A stretch of 64,000 nucleotides of DNA from Shouchella clausii (lineage in GTDB: Bacteria; Bacillota; Bacilli; Bacillales; Bacillaceae_D): contig NZ_CP019985.1 of NCBI RefSeq assembly GCF_002250115.1, positions 2,356,001 through 2,420,000 on the forward strand, read 5' to 3'. Under the pieces are notes generated by a model, which saw only the letters and a list, made by a program, of their open reading frames with translations, made no database searches and had not been told where the DNA came from. The translations under genes were made by a program, and so were the position numbers. Below, piece after piece: positions 7,732-14,966 of the stretch (the first letter of the stretch is position 1; each line of letters starts with the position of its first letter).

Positions 7732-8280
7732 TTACCCTGTCCCTTTCCCTTCTTTTGATTCTTTCCTGTTGCTTTGCTGTCTGTTTGTCTGACCGCGTTC
7801 CTTTAAATAATCAGAGCGTTCGCCATAATAGAGTAAATCGAAAATGGCGCGCCCATTGGTCGGCTGCCCATCAGGCAAATAAACTGGAATCACATCGAAA
7901 AAGACAAAATAGAAAATGTAGAATAAAAATGTTTGGAAAAACATATTGTTTGGCAAAACCTCAGCAGCAATGAAGGCATTGACTGAAAAGCCAACTGTGA
8001 TACATGTCAAAATCGGCGAAGCATACATAAAGCCATGCCAAAAACGGCTGTTTGTTTTTAGTTCGTCGTACTCCATCCAACTGTACATGAAAAAATAGCG
8101 GCGGACTTCGATCGTAGACACGGAAAAAAGTTTAGGGCCGTTACCAATCACTAGTTTTTTCTTGGTAGCGCCAAGGAGAATGGCTGCGAGGTAGTAGCCT
8201 GATTCACGAATAATCGTCGTCAGCGGCAAAATGATCAGCACCGACATCAAAAGCCGCAGGAAGTCGGACAAGCCAAACAT
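7732..8280 (-). CDS. Membrane protein resembling an M50 metalloprotease that lacks the HExxH residues
   Basis: 182 residues with about four membrane spans. RESGYYLAAILLGATKKKLV, followed by IGNGPKLF, aligns with the M50 site-2 protease pattern HExGHxxxAxxxGxxxxxxxIGxGPKLF, but both His and the Glu of HExxH are replaced (RESGY). Near the C-terminus, IPVYLPDGQPTNGRAIFDLL mirrors the M50 motif NxxPxPxLDGG. It therefore looks like a catalytically dead paralogue, perhaps a binding or inhibitory partner in the membrane (inference). I start it at ATG 8280, because AAAGGAGG lies inside the longer frame that begins at 8298. The C-terminal tail is strongly charged. It is convergent with hisS. Confidence 0.6.
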   Translation of the reverse strand: MFGLSDFLRLLMSVLIILPLTTIIRESGYYLAAILLGATKKKLVIGNGPKLFSVSTIEVRRYFFMYSWMEYDELKTNSRFWHGFMYASPILTCITVGFSVNAFIAAEVLPNNMFFQTFLFYIFYFVFFDVIPVYLPDGQPTNGRAIFDLLYYGERSDYLKERGQTNRQQSNRKESKEGKGTG

Positions 8281-8351
8281 AGACAGTCCTCCTTTCATAT
8301 AGATCCATACCCGTTTGCATCTAGATTGAACGTCCCGATTTCGCTAATTGG

Positions 8352-8385
8352 AAAAAAACACGGTGAACACATTTTGCGTTCACCG
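8352..8385 (-). terminator. Terminator for the GlsB-type gene (minus strand)
   Basis: On the minus strand CGGTGAAC and GTTCACCG form an eight-bp stem with a nine-base loop, ending in GTG then a run of T residues (8352-8358 read as A on the plus strand). Confidence 0.8.
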
Positions 8386-8400
8386 CGTTTGAGCTTGTCT

Positions 8401-8649
8401 TTATTTTCTGAAGAGGCGAAGGATAAGACTGACAATCGCCACTAAAATAATAGCGCCTAATAACGCTGGCAAAATCGCAAAGTCGCCAAGCGTAGGGCCC
8501 CAACTACCAAAAATGGCAGCTCCGATATTTGCACCAATAAAGCCGGCAATAATGTTGCCGATAATGCCGAATGGTATGTCTCTTCCTGTAATGGCTCCGG
8601 CCGCCCAACCAATTAAACCACCGACAATTAAGTTCCAAATAATACTCAT
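8401..8649 (-). CDS. GlsB/YeaQ/YmgE-family (transglycosylase-associated) small membrane protein
   Basis: 82 residues starting MSIIWNLIVGGLIGWAAGAI, then TGRDIPFGIIGNIIAGFIGA, and a final hydrophobic helix ending LRLFRK. Three membrane segments rich in Gly and Ala with the GWxAG and GxxGNxxxGxxGA pattern identify the family. Members are general-stress membrane proteins in Gram-positives; the molecular function is unsettled despite the 'transglycosylase-associated' name. The start is set at ATG 8649 because GGAG lies nine bases before it; an upstream ATG at 8667 is less well placed. The gene is alone, with its own terminator. Confidence 0.85.
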   Translation of the reverse strand: MSIIWNLIVGGLIGWAAGAITGRDIPFGIIGNIIAGFIGANIGAAIFGSWGPTLGDFAILPALLGAIILVAIVSLILRLFRK

Positions 8650-8667
8650 GCGATTCACTCCAATCAT

Positions 8668-8966
8668 TAGCAGTACGGTTTTAGTATTCCCGGCTTTTTA
8701 AAAATAAAACCTATGCTATCATGGAAAGAAGAAAGGCTAGGCGGCATCGATAAACAAAAATGGACGACAACAAGTAAACATATACGGTTTTTGAAAGCGC
8801 TTTCTCTTTGGGGTGAAACACGTCAGGGCAATCGTTTAGCTGCGTTGTGAAAGGTAAACGGTGCAGAGGAAGTCGATGCAAAAGCAGTCAATAAGCTGTT
8901 TTGCCTGCCATCGTTGTGAAAACGCGTATACTTTAACATGTTCAAGTGATGAATTCATGGGCAAAA
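8668..8966. other. Gene-poor stretch with a cre-like palindrome
   Basis: About 300 bases between two minus-strand genes. The only striking element is TTGAAAGCGCTTTCTC (8791-8806), matching the CcpA cre consensus at 14 of 16 positions and having a perfect AAAGCGCTTT core. No gene it would obviously control is adjacent. A plus-strand frame from ATG 8876 encodes a Cys-rich start (CFACHRCENAYTLTC) but runs into the opposite small gene, and I do not call it. Confidence 0.35.
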
Positions 8967-9113
8967 CTAAGAGGAATATGGTACTTCTTTCTTTTCCTCT
9001 TTCGCAATCATTTCTTGGAGCAACATGCTTTCTTGTGCGGTCAATTCCCGGCATAAGCGTTTTTCAAAATCTTGTTTTAAGGCGAGAAAACGTGCTGCTA
9101 AATCTTCAGACAT
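8967..9113 (-). CDS. 48-residue orphan protein
   Basis: Minus-strand frame ATG 9113 to TAG 8967-8969. It encodes MSEDLAARFLALKQDFEKRL, then CRELTAQESMLLQEMIAKEE and KKEVPYSS: a charged, helical, soluble-looking protein with one Cys. Support comes from an AAGGGG ribosome site seven bases before the start and a well-spaced promoter just upstream (9151-9179). A second strong site, AGGAGGGG, precedes another ATG (9133 on the minus strand) that opens an 11-codon frame overlapping this start, perhaps a translational-coupling peptide. I do not recognise the family. Confidence 0.55.
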   Translation of the reverse strand: MSEDLAARFLALKQDFEKRLCRELTAQESMLLQEMIAKEEKKEVPYSS

Positions 9114-9150
9114 AATGGAACCCCTTCTCTCATAGCCGTGTTCCCCTCCT

Positions 9151-9179
9151 ATTTTACCATTAACAAAGTGTTAAGACAA
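9151..9179 (-). promoter_or_regulatory. SigA-type promoter for the 48-residue gene
   Basis: Read on the minus strand, TTGTCT (9179-9174) and TAAAAT (9156-9151) are separated by exactly 17 bases and lie about 40 bases before the start codon. Confidence 0.55.
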
Positions 9180-9357
9180 TCAGTGAACGAAAGCTTTTAA
9201 GAAAGAGAAGGGCCCAATTAAGAAAAAAGATGCCTAAAGTATAAGCCGCCATACGAGAAAACTCGCTGTAAAGATTGTTTCGATGTCTCTATGCCGATTC
9301 ATGCAAGGTGTCCATGAGGCAAGCTTTGTCTGTAGCAAAACTTAAAAAGGAGGAACT

Positions 9358-9857
9358 ATGCAAATTCACGCTGCTTGTAAAAACGATATAGAATCGCCAA
9401 AGTCCATGTAGATAGTTGGCAAGAAACGTATAAAGGCATCATTCCAGACCAGTTTTTAGAAAGCCTTACGTACGAATCAAGGGAAAAAGGATGGGAAGAG
9501 CTTATAGCTGATCCAAGACAAGAGATTTTAGTTGTTGAAAATAATGCAGGCGAGATCGTTGGCTTTGTTAGTGGAGTGATGCAGGAAGACAAACGTACCG
9601 GAGAGTTAAAGGCGATTTATTTGTTGAAAGAAGAGCATGGGAAAGGGATTGGCCGGCAGTTAGTTAGGATGCTTTTCAGCCGTTTGAAAGCAAAAGGCTG
9701 TGAAACGATTTTTGTGGAAGTCCTTGCACAAAATGATGCCTGCCGTTTTTATGAAAAACTTAATGCGAAATGGCATGCCACGACTTCGATTGCCATTGCC
9801 GGCAAACTTCTGCGCTTATGTGTGTATAAATGGGAGGACGCCGATTTGGAGGTTTAG
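9358..9857 (+). pseudogene. GNAT-family N-acetyltransferase, broken by a one-base frameshift
   Basis: A perfect start (AAAAAGGAGGAACT then ATG 9358) opens MQIHAACKNDIES and runs into a stop at 9409. The reading frame of the rest of the protein is one base off: from about 9396 it reads AKVHVDSWQETYKGIIPDQF and continues with GEIVGFVSG, the acetyl-CoA loop LLKEEHGKGIGRQLVRML and AQNDACRFYEKLNAKW to a stop at 9857. Loss of one base near 9391-9396 joins the two halves of a normal approximately 166-residue GNAT enzyme. It is either a true pseudogene or a sequencing error. Its terminator at 9899 hosts a group II intron next door. Confidence 0.8.
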
Positions 9858-9898
9858 TGCTTTTTTTATGGAGTGTTCGTTCATCTGCAAATAACCTG

Positions 9899-9930
9899 AA
9901 GCTGGCCAGATTATTGATGGCCAGCTTTTT
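9899..9930 (+). terminator. Rho-independent terminator of the GNAT pseudogene; target of the group II intron
   Basis: AAGCTGGCCA / TGGCCAGCTT with a nine-base loop, running into a T-run ending TTTTTGC. The intron begins within about five bases after the T-run, which is the known insertion preference of class C group II introns. Confidence 0.85.
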
Positions 9931-10482
9931 GCGTGTGTGCCCGGCATGCGCATGGGCTATAGGGTTGAAGTCCCGAACAGTGAAGGTCACTGTAACTGTT
10001 AGCCGACGACAAGGGTGTCTGGGGCGACTCAGAATCTGAAGGAAGTCCGAGGCAAACCTCCGCTCCGAGGAACACGAATCTCATCAGGCGCTTATTCTTG
10101 GATGAGGCTGCACGACAAGTCGAAGTCCTAGTGACCAAAGGGGATAGGCGTAAATGAGGCGGAGACATGGAGGGGAAGGACATGTGCTTACCCGGGGAGA
10201 TCTAGTGATCGTGCGGAACACGTTCCGTAACCACTTGTGTGAACAGGTGCTGAGACACGAGAAGTCAGCAGAAGTCATAGTACATGTCTGATCTAGACAG
10301 ACATGGAAGGACGGAATCAGGAAAGGAATAAGAGGACTTGGCGAACGCTGTACGTGTTGAAGCAGAAACATCTACGGAACCTACTCTCCCGCAAGAAGCG
10401 GTGAATCCCGCAGGGGGCCGGAGAGAGGGTGGAGCGTACAGCCACACAAGAAGACCCCTCTTATACGAAGGAGTAGAAATAC

Positions 10483-11742
10483 ATGTTGGATCAGATTCTA
10501 TCAAGAGACAATCTCCTCCAAGCGCTCAAGCGCGTGGAGTCCAATAAAGGAAGTCCTGGTGTCGATGGGATGACGACAAAATCCGTCCGATCTTATCTCA
10601 TGGAAAACTGGGACTCCTTGAGAAGGGCAATCATGGAAGGAACCTACTCTCCTCAGCCAGTAAGACGGGTCGAAATCCCGAAACCGTCTGGAGGCGTAAG
10701 GGCATTAGGCATTCCGACGGTGATCGACCGTCTGATCCAACAAGCCATCGCTCAAGTGTTGTCAAAGAAGATGGACCCAAGCTTTTCCGAAAATAGCTAC
10801 GGGTTTCGTCCAGGAAAACGGGGACATGACGCGGTCAAAAAGGCGAAGACGTATATCCAAGAAGGATACGGATGGGTCGTCGATATTGATCTCTCGAAGT
10901 TCTTTGACCGTGTCCATCACGACCGCTTAATGAGACGCCTTAGCCAGATCATTCAAGATCGACAAGTGTTGCGTCTGATTAGACGCTACCTTCAAGCAGG
11001 GATTATGGAAAACGGACTGGTTCAGCCGAGTACAGAAGGAACGCCGCAAGGCGGACCGCTCAGTCCGCTTCTTTCCAACATTGTGTTAGATGAGTGGGAT
11101 CAGGAACTAGAGAAACGAGGCTACCGATTCGTTCGTTACGCGGATGACTGCCAGATTTACGTCAAGTCACGACGGGCGGCAAAACAAACGCTAACAAAGA
11201 TGACGACGTTCCTAGAGGATCGTCTCCGTCTTCAAGTGAATCGGGAAAAGAGCGCATGGGGGCGCCCGTGGGAGCGGAGCTTCCTGGGGTTCACCTTCAC
11301 GCGCAACCGACAAGACCCGAAGATCCGGATCACAAAAGAAAGTCTCAAGCGATGTAAAGATCGCATTCGCGAACTCACCTCACGTCGCCACTCGATTGAG
11401 ATGGAAGAACGAATTCGCAGACTGAATCAGTTTCTTATAGGATGGATAGGCTACTTTCAGTTAGTCGAAACGCCATCTTTCCTACAGAATTTAGACGCAT
11501 GGGTGAAGAGACGCCTCCGAATGATCCGCTGGAAAGAATGGAAGAAACCGAAAACGAGACAGCGGAAGCTTGTCACGCTTGGGGTAAAGAAAGGAAAAGC
11601 GTGGGAATGGGCCAATACGCGAAAAGCCTATTGGCGAATCGCGAAAAGTCCGATCTTACACAAAACCCTCGACTCTGCATATTGGAAGAGTCAAGGGCTC
11701 AAGAGCTTAATGGAACGTTATGATACACTTCGTCAAACTTAA
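10483..11742 (+). CDS. ltrA: Group II intron reverse transcriptase/maturase
   Basis: 419 residues. Reverse-transcriptase blocks in order: KPSGGVRALGIPTVIDRLIQ, NSYGFRPGKRGHDAV, VVDIDLSKFFDRVHHDRLM, EGTPQGGPLSPLLSNIVLDE, and the catalytic FVRYADDCQIYVKS with the YADD box. EKSAWGRPWERSFLGFTF follows, then the maturase (X) domain with RRLNQFLIGWIGYFQLVE. There is no C-terminal HNH endonuclease domain, as usual for class C. It binds its own intron RNA, aids splicing and copies it during mobility. GAAGGAG lies nine bases before ATG 10483. All catalytic motifs are present, so the intron may still be active. Confidence 0.95.
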   Translation: MLDQILSRDNLLQALKRVESNKGSPGVDGMTTKSVRSYLMENWDSLRRAIMEGTYSPQPVRRVEIPKPSGGVRALGIPTVIDRLIQQAIAQVLSKKMDPSFSENSYGFRPGKRGHDAVKKAKTYIQEGYGWVVDIDLSKFFDRVHHDRLMRRLSQIIQDRQVLRLIRRYLQAGIMENGLVQPSTEGTPQGGPLSPLLSNIVLDEWDQELEKRGYRFVRYADDCQIYVKSRRAAKQTLTKMTTFLEDRLRLQVNREKSAWGRPWERSFLGFTFTRNRQDPKIRITKESLKRCKDRIRELTSRRHSIEMEERIRRLNQFLIGWIGYFQLVETPSFLQNLDAWVKRRLRMIRWKEWKKPKTRQRKLVTLGVKKGKAWEWANTRKAYWRIAKSPILHKTLDSAYWKSQGLKSLMERYDTLRQT

Positions 11743-11745
11743 CTG

Positions 11746-11816
11746 AAACCGCCGTATACGGAACCGTACGTGCGGTGGTGTGAGAGGTCGGGGGTTAGTC
11801 GCCCCCTCCTACTCTA
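11746..11816 (+). ncRNA. Group II intron domains V and VI
   Basis: Just after the maturase stop, ACCGC ... GCGGT encloses CGTATACGGAACCGTACG, the compact domain V hairpin with a GAA-type tetraloop region. A second stem with five G and five C residues and unpaired A is placed as domain VI, followed by the 3' splice end. Boundaries are approximate. Confidence 0.7.
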
Positions 11817-12389
11817 TTAAAGAAGGGAGTAAGAAATGAGAAAATGGAGTACGGCTGTCTCTTTTCCTGGATTGATGTAAGCATGGGGGCGGTCGCCTTT
11901 GAAACGGATCGAGTCATAGGTTGACAAATGGTGGCTTTCCCCCTCGACTTCAATCGTCAGTTGTCCAGCCATAACCGTTACCGTTTCGACCACACCAAGG
12001 CGGTGTGCTTCTGATTCATAGCGGCATTGAGGCCGCAAATAACCACGGTAGCATTCCATCAGTCCTTGTGAGCGAAACAACGGCTCAGCGATGAACTCGT
12101 CATCTGAGCTGGAGAGTTTCATCGCCTTGTTGGCTCGGGCGATGGCCACATCAGCTTCAAATGATAGCAAGGCGGTAATCGGGATATGAAGTCCGTTGGC
12201 GATTTTCCAAATGACAGATAGAGTCGGGTTGCCTTCCCCTTGTTCAATTTTTAGCAATGTCAGTTTGCTGACACCAATTTGTTTGGCAAGTGCCTCGATG
12301 CTTATTCCTTTGCTTGTCCGCAATTGCCGTAGGTTTTTACCAATTTGTTTGCCGGCTTCTTGATTTTCGGCAAGCTCTTCTTTCGCCAA
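11817..12389 (-). CDS. XRE-family regulator with C-terminal cupin domain
   Basis: 190 residues from a TTG start at 12389, chosen because AAAGGAG lies eight bases before it; the longer frame upstream is an A+T-rich promoter region. Helix-turn-helix: IGKNLRQLRTSKGISIEALA, then KQIGVSKLTLLKIEQGEGNP. The C-terminal half is a cupin: GLMECYRGYLRPQCRYESEAH, VVETVTVMAGQLTIEVEGE, then SIRFKGDRPHAYINP. This is the standard cytosolic sensor-repressor of the family, where the cupin binds a small ligand, possibly an amino acid here. It is divergent from azlCD across a 28-bp perfect palindrome, so it most likely represses both. Its stop codon touches the group II intron. Confidence 0.87.
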   Translation of the reverse strand: MAKEELAENQEAGKQIGKNLRQLRTSKGISIEALAKQIGVSKLTLLKIEQGEGNPTLSVIWKIANGLHIPITALLSFEADVAIARANKAMKLSSSDDEFIAEPLFRSQGLMECYRGYLRPQCRYESEAHRLGVVETVTVMAGQLTIEVEGESHHLSTYDSIRFKGDRPHAYINPGKETAVLHFLISYSLL

Positions 12390-12433
12390 TTGGATCACTC
12401 CTTTCTCAATAATGTAATAGATGACGAATGAAT

Positions 12434-12461
12434 AATATGGTATATTATAATATACCATATT
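12434..12461. promoter_or_regulatory. Perfect 28-bp palindrome in the divergent XRE-azlC promoter region
   Basis: AATATGGTATATTA (12434-12447) is followed immediately by its exact reverse complement TAATATACCATATT (12448-12461). The centre contains TATTATAAT, usable as a -10 box on either strand, so a bound regulator would block both promoters. It is the obvious candidate operator for the XRE-cupin protein. Confidence 0.75.
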
Positions 12462-12491
12462 GTAATTTTTAATATACATGGGGGTGTGACA

Positions 12492-13184
12492 ATGGTTGGA
12501 CGAAAACAAATAACGCTAGCAGCGATCACCGAAGCGTTTCCTCTTGCGCTTGCAATTGCTGCGTACGGCATTTCTTATGGAGTGCTTGCTACGCAAGGTG
12601 GGTTTACGTTCGGGCAAACAGTGGCGATGTCGATGTTTGTTTTTTCAGGATCGGCGCAACTTGTAACGGCTGGTATGATGGCAGGCAGCGCAAGTGCAAT
12701 CAGCATACTAGCTGCAGTGTTGCTATTAAATTTACGCAATTTGTTATACGGCGCTGCCTTAGCCAACACGGTATCATTAGCAGGAAAATGGCGCTTTGCC
12801 CTTGCTTTTGGTGTGTCAGACGAACCATTTGTGCTTGCAAGCGCCAGGGAACAAAAACATGGGCCGGACCCTTTTTATTTTGCGATCGTGTTTGTTTGCT
12901 TTTACTTGTCTTGGGTATTTGCTTCTTTGGCTGGCGCGCTTCTCGGCGCCCAAGTCGATCCCCTCACTTGGGGGCTCGATTTCGTTTTTCCTGTAACGTT
13001 TACAGCATTGCTTGTCCCTTCGTTAAAGGGCCGTCCAGCGATGGCTACAGCCCTTGCGGCGGTTGGCATTTGCCTGCTGTTCCACTATTCTGGCTTCCGC
13101 GAAGAACTAATTATGATTGCGGCGGGCATGCTTGCTCCCCTCGCAGGGCTAATGGCTGGAGGGAGGAAGAGCGATGGACAATAA
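12492..13184 (+). CDS. azlC: AzlC-family branched-chain amino acid exporter, large subunit
   Basis: About 230 residues with AzlC signatures: EAFPLALAIAAYGISYGVLA, then MSMFVFSGSAQLVTAGMMAG, LLLNLRNLLYGAAL and FGVSDEPFVLAS. About six or seven membrane spans. With AzlD it forms a membrane exporter for leucine analogues and probably other branched-chain or related amino acids. ATG 12492 follows GGGGGTG; a GTG at 12486 is also in frame but overlaps that site. The azlD start overlaps the 3' end by 11 bases. Control by the divergent XRE-cupin regulator is likely, comparable in logic to Lrp-type AzlB in B. subtilis, though the regulator family differs. Confidence 0.9.
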   Translation: MVGRKQITLAAITEAFPLALAIAAYGISYGVLATQGGFTFGQTVAMSMFVFSGSAQLVTAGMMAGSASAISILAAVLLLNLRNLLYGAALANTVSLAGKWRFALAFGVSDEPFVLASAREQKHGPDPFYFAIVFVCFYLSWVFASLAGALLGAQVDPLTWGLDFVFPVTFTALLVPSLKGRPAMATALAAVGICLLFHYSGFREELIMIAAGMLAPLAGLMAGGRKSDGQ

Positions 13185-13497
13185 CTGGCCGTTAATTGCA
13201 GGAATCGCTGTCGTTACTTATCTATCTCGCATTGCGGGCATCGAACTGATGGCCAAGCGCCCGTTGCCGCCAAAATTACAAACGTTTTTTCGTTATGTCC
13301 CGATTGCAATGATGGCAGCGTTAATTGCCAACCAAGTTGTTTCCTCAGAAGGCGGAGGGATGAGCCTGTCTTATCCAATGCTATTTGGTTGTATTGCTTG
13401 TGCCGTTGTTCTTCAATTGAGGAAGCGCTTTTTGCTTGCAGTCGTGGCTGGCGTCCTAGTCGGGGTGGCTGCCCGTTATCTGCTACATCATTTATAG
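13174..13497 (+). CDS. azlD: AzlD-family branched-chain amino acid transport protein, small subunit
   Basis: 107 residues with four hydrophobic segments: WPLIAGIAVVTYLSRIAGIE, then FFRYVPIAMMAALIANQVV, LFGCIACAVVLQLRK and FLLAVVAGVLVGVAARYLL. The VTYLSR and RYVPIAMMAAL stretches are the AzlD family pattern. It acts only with AzlC in the membrane. Its start lies inside the last codons of azlC (11-base overlap), implying coupled translation and a 1:1 complex. Confidence 0.9.
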   Translation: MDNNWPLIAGIAVVTYLSRIAGIELMAKRPLPPKLQTFFRYVPIAMMAALIANQVVSSEGGGMSLSYPMLFGCIACAVVLQLRKRFLLAVVAGVLVGVAARYLLHHL

Positions 13498-13598
13498 CAC
13501 CCAATCTTGCTTTTGCAAAGCATCAGGTAAGCGCCATCGCTTCAGGCACTGGAGGCTTCATAACCGATGCTTTATTTCGTTTTAGAAAAGGACAACAT

Positions 13599-13627
13599 TT
13601 GACGGCTATAATTGAAAGCGTTATCAT
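13599..13627 (+). promoter_or_regulatory. SigA promoter overlapped by a perfect CcpA cre site, upstream of a sugar ABC operon
   Basis: TTGACG (13599-13604), a 17-base spacer and TATCAT (13622-13627) form the promoter. TGAAAGCGTTATCA at 13613-13626 matches the cre consensus TGWAANCGNTNWCA at every fixed position and covers the -10 box. CcpA with HPr-Ser-P would therefore repress the importer genes at 13671-16679 when preferred sugars are present. Confidence 0.8.
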
Positions 13628-13670
13628 CGTGGTGCAACTTCTTACTATTTACCAAAAAGGAGTGGACGTC

Positions 13671-14966
13671 ATGCAGAGAATAGTCATGCCGCTAGGAATT
13701 GCTTTACTGATTGCTCTAGGAGGGTGCAGTCAGGAGACAGACCAGGCGGTCGATGAGCCTTCAGAAGAAATCACTGTCTGGGCTTGGAATTTAGAAGCGG
13801 AATATTTAAAAGATATCGTCCCGGCTTTTGAAGAAAAGTATCCTGATATTAAGGTAAATGTGTTAAAGTTGAGCGCTGACCAAGTCTACCAACGGCTGAC
13901 GACAGGGTTGGCTGCAGGAATAGAAAGCCAATTGCCTGACTTGGTCCAGGTCGAAAACCAGCGCATCGATTTGTATATGGACCGGTTTCGTGAAAGTTTT
14001 GTCGATTTGTCAGAAATGGGCTTTGATGAACATCGCGATAAATTTGTTGAAGGAAAAATCGCGCCATTAATGAACGAGGATGGCGGCGTCATGGCGTTTC
14101 CCCGGGATATAGGACCGATGGCTGTCTTTTATCGCGCTGATTTGTTTGAAGAAGCAGGCATTAATCCAGCCGACATAAAAACATGGGATGATTATGTAGA
14201 AGCGGGCGTGGCCATGCGTGAACAAACTGGGACTCTGATGACAGGCATCCAGCTTAATCACGACACGTCGTTTTACCGCGCGATGCTCCAGCAACATGAA
14301 CTGTTCTACTTTGACTTAGAAGGCAATGTTGCTGCCAATACCGAGGCAGCGCGCCGCTCAATGGAAATGCTCAAAAAAATGGATGACGCAGGCATTTTGC
14401 TTCATGCCGCTACAGCAGAGGAAATTAACGCCGCCATTAAAAACGACGCGGTCGCTTCGGTCATAAGCGGTTCTTGGCAAAAGGGAATCATTGAGGATCA
14501 AATGCCTGAGCAAGAAGGGTTATGGCGGGTCATGAAAATGCCTGCTTTTGAAGAAGATGGTTTGACCGCGGCTAATGACGGCGGTTCCAACTTGGCGATT
14601 ACATCGGTGTCAAGCAACAAAGAGGCGGCTTATTTATTTGGTGAATTTGCTTCTGTTGATGTTGAGAATCAGCTTTATGGCGCCATGGAATACGGGGCTT
14701 ACCCTGCCTTAATAGATGCGATTGAGCAGCCAGAACTGGATGAGGGCATTCCGTTTTACGGTGGACAAAAAATCTTTTCGATTTTTGCGGAAGAAGCGGT
14801 TGATCTGCCTGTTATCAATTTTACAAGCGACTTTTTGCGTGCCCGGGAAACGTATAACGATGCAATTGGGCGTGTCGTCCTCCAAGATGTGCCTGTTGAG
14901 GAAGCGCTTGAGACAGCAGCCAACAGGCTAGAAGCCAGCACAGGACGGGGGGCTAGCAATGAGTAA
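13671..14966 (+). CDS. Sugar ABC transporter substrate-binding lipoprotein
   Basis: 431 residues from ATG 13671, set by AAAAAGGAG nine bases upstream; the longer upstream frame runs through the promoter and is not coding. Signal peptide with lipobox LIALGGC, so it is anchored outside the membrane. The mature protein is a family 1 extracellular solute-binding protein: EEITVWAWNLEAEYLKDIVP, AFEEKYPDIKVNVLK, LPDLVQVENQRID, then FPRDIGPMAVFYRADLFEEA and NDGGSNLAITSVSSNKEAA. It captures an oligosaccharide or sugar derivative for the two permeases downstream (overlap of eight bases). The substrate cannot be read; CcpA control shows it is a carbon source. Confidence 0.9.
   Translation: MQRIVMPLGIALLIALGGCSQETDQAVDEPSEEITVWAWNLEAEYLKDIVPAFEEKYPDIKVNVLKLSADQVYQRLTTGLAAGIESQLPDLVQVENQRIDLYMDRFRESFVDLSEMGFDEHRDKFVEGKIAPLMNEDGGVMAFPRDIGPMAVFYRADLFEEAGINPADIKTWDDYVEAGVAMREQTGTLMTGIQLNHDTSFYRAMLQQHELFYFDLEGNVAANTEAARRSMEMLKKMDDAGILLHAATAEEINAAIKNDAVASVISGSWQKGIIEDQMPEQEGLWRVMKMPAFEEDGLTAANDGGSNLAITSVSSNKEAAYLFGEFASVDVENQLYGAMEYGAYPALIDAIEQPELDEGIPFYGGQKIFSIFAEEAVDLPVINFTSDFLRARETYNDAIGRVVLQDVPVEEALETAANRLEASTGRGASNE

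Larger units (their letters stand above)
9935..11816 (+). mobile_element. Group II intron, bacterial class C type, about 1.9 kb
   Basis: The 5' end is taken at GTGTGCCCGG (9935), matching the GUGYG intron start; 9933 is also possible. It is followed by structured RNA sequence with no long host reading frame, a reverse transcriptase/maturase gene (10483-11742), then a domain V-like hairpin (from ACCGCCGTATACGG, 11748-11779). A domain VI-like G/C stem (GTCGGGGG ... CGCCCCCTC) follows and the 3' end is TACTCTAT. Class C introns insert right after rho-independent terminators, exactly as here. The 3' end abuts the stop codon of the XRE gene on the other strand, so no host gene is interrupted. Ends were set by motif, not by comparison with an empty site. 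Confidence 0.85.

Noticed and set aside
8876-9115. Plus-strand Cys-rich small protein (CFACHRCENAYTLTC)
   Set aside because: It has a moderate ribosome site, but the second half is simply antisense to the 48-residue gene, which has better promoter, ribosome site and composition.
13389-13670. N-terminal extension of the binding protein at 13671
   Set aside because: The frame is open upstream, but it runs through azlD, a promoter and a cre site; the signal peptide and ribosome site define ATG 13671.
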